From: Chitinophaga deserti
GTDB taxonomy: Bacteria > Bacteroidota > Bacteroidia > Chitinophagales > Chitinophagaceae
DNA: 64,000 bases
Assembly (NCBI RefSeq): GCF_003149455.1
Contig: NZ_QFFK01000001.1
Location: forward strand, 186,001-250,000
Direction of reading: 5' to 3'
In this document: positions 61,736 to 64,000 of the stretch, one piece after another
How the letters are laid out: each line of letters opens with the position of its first letter
Numbering within the stretch: the first letter of the stretch is position 1
Translations under genes and position numbers: made by a program
The notes under the pieces: generated by a model
Seen by the model: the letters and a program-made list of their open reading frames with translations, nothing else
Told to the model about the DNA's origin: nothing
Database searches by the model: none

Positions 61736-64000
61736 TCAATATTGTACCGTCACGGTTCTCCCGCCTCTGCCAGATTGGTCGAAAACTCTCAAACGGAAGG
61801 TACCTTTCGCATCAAGCGGGCCGCTCCAGGCGGGACTTTTAGCATTGGGCTCCTTCCCATCGGTTGTATAACGAATGATCAGTCCGGGAAGTTGTACGTT
61901 GGCCAAAACTTTTCCGTTCTCCTGTTTCACTCCAGCGGTAGGAATCCGGTAATTATAACCGCCGTTGAGACTGGCGAGGCGGGGCAGCTCACGCTGGCCC
62001 ACCACATTGGCGAATTTATTCCACGCTTCGTTGTACAGATTGAGGTCGCCCGTCCAGGAGGGGTCGGGCGCCCAGGCACGTTCCGCCATGCCCAATAGCT
62101 TGGGAAGCACCATATACTCCAGACGCTCAGGTGATTTTACCGTTTCACTCCAGAGCGCAGACTGAATACCCGCAATATTGGAAGCACCGTATTCAGTCAG
62201 CCTGTCTTTTCCAACAAAAATTGATGCAGGTAAAGGATTGCCTGCATCGTCTTCTTTGGCGTTTTTATACAGATCGAGGGGAATGAAATAGTACGGCTTA
62301 TCGATATCCACATACCCGCCCCAGTAAAACCCTGGTTCATCGTAATCGCGGAGGTATGCCATATCGAAATAGTAGTTGGCTACGCCGGACAGTACCACTT
62401 TGTATCCCCCGTTGGCCAACCGGTAGCTGAGATCTTCCATTCCGCCGCCCATTACGTTGTTCCAGACATCTACCTGGAAATTACGGTTGCCGAACACCGG
62501 ATTTACAATCATAAGGCCCTGACCATCGCGACGGGTACGGCGCATACCAGCTTCCTCCCATCCATACAGCTGCATTCCCTGTTTATTAACGATCTGAGCT
62601 ACTTTATCATAAAAATAGATCCAAAGGTCGTCTACATGGTTAAGCTCTTCGCTTGAGGCGAGCAGCTGCTGGCAGGCGGGAGATTTTTCCCATACCCCAC
62701 CGGGCGTTTCATCCCCACCCATATGAATAATATCGAGCGGAGTACCTGCTTCACGGTGCATGGCCGCCAGTTCGGCCGTCACTTTTTCAATGAACTTGTA
62801 AGTGGAAGGCAGTGCAGGATTCATCACATTATCTTTCCATTCCTGCACAGATCGGTAAGTGCTTTTATCTTCCGGATCGCTGAGGCGGTATTCTCCTGCA
62901 TTGGGGTCACCCGCTTTTGCGAGTTTTGCCGCCCGGGCGTCCATTGCTTTAATAGCAGCACGGCCATGACCGGGCATTTCCACTTCGGGAATCACTTTAA
63001 TATGCCTCGCCTTCGCGTAACGGAGGATTTCAATATAGTCAGCACGGGTATACCAACCGGTACCCGTAGCGTTATTTACATCAGGGCCCGAGCCATAGGA
63101 AGGACGGAGGAAATCCATCTCGTCAACAGTATGGCCACGGCGGCCACCTACCTGCGTTAGTTCCGGCAAACCGGCAATCTCTACACGCCATCCTTCATCG
63201 TCGCTCATGTGCAGATGCAGTGTATTTACTTTGTAAACTGACATTACATCCAGCATACGCAGCACTTCCGCTTTGGAATGGAAGTTTCTGGCCACGTCGA
63301 GACTGAAGGAGCGGAAAGCAAAACGAGGCTCATCTGATACCAGTATTACCGGCAGTGTGGCTGTACCCTTAGCAGTTAAGGGCAACAGCTGGCGAAGTGA
63401 CTGTATGCCGTAAAAGATCCCGGTAGCTGTACCCGCGGAAATTACCACACCGTTCTGGTCGATCTGCAGCCGGTAAGCTTCCTTACCCTTAATGCTAGCA
63501 TCCTTTAAAAGACGTACTCCGGCTACACCGGTAGTACCCTGTGCAGTAAGCACCTCCTTTCCGAACACTTTTCCCATCATCTTTGCCAGGTAATCAGCTT
63601 CTGCTCGGAACTCAGCCTCATATACGATACCGCTTTTCGGATCCAGTACAAATGTGCCTTCTGCTTCACGGACACTCAATGGCGTCGGTATTATTTTAGG
63701 CACTTCGGACAATGGCAACAGACGGATAGATTCGTTACGGCGGTAAACATCTTCCGGAGTGGATTGTACCTTGGTATCGTTCGCAGTACGGCGGAGTTGC
63801 TTCACTTCTTTGGAGGGCACCACGGTAAAATCTGTAATAGAATGCCCTTTGGATGGTTCAGTATCCCAAACTATGTAAGGCCCGGTAGGTGCATCTGTGA
63901 AATGGGTTACCCAGGCCGATGAAATGATGTTCAGCTTCAGGGAATCGCCGGATTTCAGCCCATTAAAGCCACCCGTAGGTTTAAACCAGAACAGATCTCC
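61736..64000 (-). CDS. Chitobiase-like GH20 beta-N-acetylhexosaminidase, 5' end outside window
   Basis: An open frame of 755 codons reaches the right edge with no start seen, so the N-terminus is missing. In visible residue numbers, the chitobiase N-terminal carbohydrate-binding domain covers about 1-75 (GDLFWFKPTGGF, SGDSLKLNIISSAW, APTGPYIVWDTEP), the GH20b domain about 95-225, and the catalytic barrel about 225-690. The catalytic pair Asp430-Glu431 lies in HMGGDETPGG, with the LHLHMSDDEGWRVEI motif before it. A CHB_HEX_C-type domain ends it (IIRYTTDGKEPNAKSPAW). It should remove terminal beta-GlcNAc/GalNAc from chitooligosaccharides or glycans. A GTG at 63823 is internal and is not the start. 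Confidence 0.92.
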   Translation of the reverse strand, partial: GDLFWFKPTGGFNGLKSGDSLKLNIISSAWVTHFTDAPTGPYIVWDTEPSKGHSITDFTVVPSKEVKQLRRTANDTKVQSTPEDVYRRNESIRLLPLSEVPKIIPTPLSVREAEGTFVLDPKSGIVYEAEFRAEADYLAKMMGKVFGKEVLTAQGTTGVAGVRLLKDASIKGKEAYRLQIDQNGVVISAGTATGIFYGIQSLRQLLPLTAKGTATLPVILVSDEPRFAFRSFSLDVARNFHSKAEVLRMLDVMSVYKVNTLHLHMSDDEGWRVEIAGLPELTQVGGRRGHTVDEMDFLRPSYGSGPDVNNATGTGWYTRADYIEILRYAKARHIKVIPEVEMPGHGRAAIKAMDARAAKLAKAGDPNAGEYRLSDPEDKSTYRSVQEWKDNVMNPALPSTYKFIEKVTAELAAMHREAGTPLDIIHMGGDETPGGVWEKSPACQQLLASSEELNHVDDLWIYFYDKVAQIVNKQGMQLYGWEEAGMRRTRRDGQGLMIVNPVFGNRNFQVDVWNNVMGGGMEDLSYRLANGGYKVVLSGVANYYFDMAYLRDYDEPGFYWGGYVDIDKPYYFIPLDLYKNAKEDDAGNPLPASIFVGKDRLTEYGASNIAGIQSALWSETVKSPERLEYMVLPKLLGMAERAWAPDPSWTGDLNLYNEAWNKFANVVGQRELPRLASLNGGYNYRIPTAGVKQENGKVLANVQLPGLIIRYTTDGKEPNAKSPAWSGPLDAKGTFRLRVFDQSGRGGRTVTVQY

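Noticed and set aside
1-64000. CRISPR arrays, tRNA or rRNA genes, insertion sequences, prophage genes
   Set aside because: No repeated spacer structure, cloverleaf, transposase motif or phage gene was seen in reading both strands; a short tRNA could be missed by eye.

Overview
The window looks like chromosomal DNA from a Chitinophaga-like member of the Bacteroidota. Support comes from two SusC/SusD nutrient-uptake pairs, Bacteroidota-type promoters (TTG about 19-21 bp upstream of TAnnTTTG), a PorV-like protein, a small Bacteroidota deoxynucleoside kinase, and many tightly packed secreted glycoside hydrolases. I saw no tRNA, rRNA, transposase, phage gene or CRISPR array. Both ends cut through genes that run off the window and so lack either a start or a stop.

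Bases 1-20 kb are mostly housekeeping. On the left is a helix-hairpin-helix protein (cut by the left edge), then a PorV-like outer-membrane protein, a deoxynucleoside kinase with trpS, gatC with an ABC ATPase, a PduO-type cobalamin adenosyltransferase, tyrS, a rhodanese, and two secreted amidohydrolases, one of them a double-domain protein. A small secreted helical protein is translationally coupled to a glycerate 2-kinase, and uxuA (mannonate dehydratase) follows with its own promoter. An EmrA-EmrB-TolC efflux operon is divergent from a MarR regulator.

Bases 20.8-40.7 kb form a polysaccharide utilisation locus. It contains SusC/SusD, a GH144-like glucanase, two GH95 and two GH29 putative alpha-L-fucosidases, an S1-type sulfatase and an alginate-lyase-fold enzyme. 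This set suggests a sulfated, fucose-containing, possibly uronate-containing glycan, with uxuA nearby as a possible route for uronate. A cluster of LacI-type palindromes lies ahead of the GH95-GH29-lyase operon, but no LacI gene is present. A 1.6-kb gene-poor stretch (36.0-37.6 kb) holds a small HTH protein and two look-alike promoter-terminator modules that may be small RNAs.

Bases 40.7-47.7 kb are signalling genes. A LytS/LytTR two-component pair is in an apparent operon with an erythromycin-esterase-like protein and an MscS channel. A second histidine kinase is coupled to an unusual response regulator with a CRP/FNR-type output.

Bases 47.7-58.6 kb form a second utilisation locus: SusC, SusD, a small secreted protein, a metallophosphoesterase, a SASA-type acetylesterase and a GH3 beta-glucosidase. 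A divergent TetR regulator and two matching 16-bp operators suggest local control. The right end has a small membrane protein, a POTRA-containing outer-membrane protein and a chitobiase-like GH20 enzyme cut by the window edge.

The most promising observations are regulatory: the paired TetR operators, the tandem small-RNA-like modules, the 11-bp repeat array ahead of the sulfatase, a terminator that abuts the GH3 start codon, and the LacI operator cluster without a regulator.
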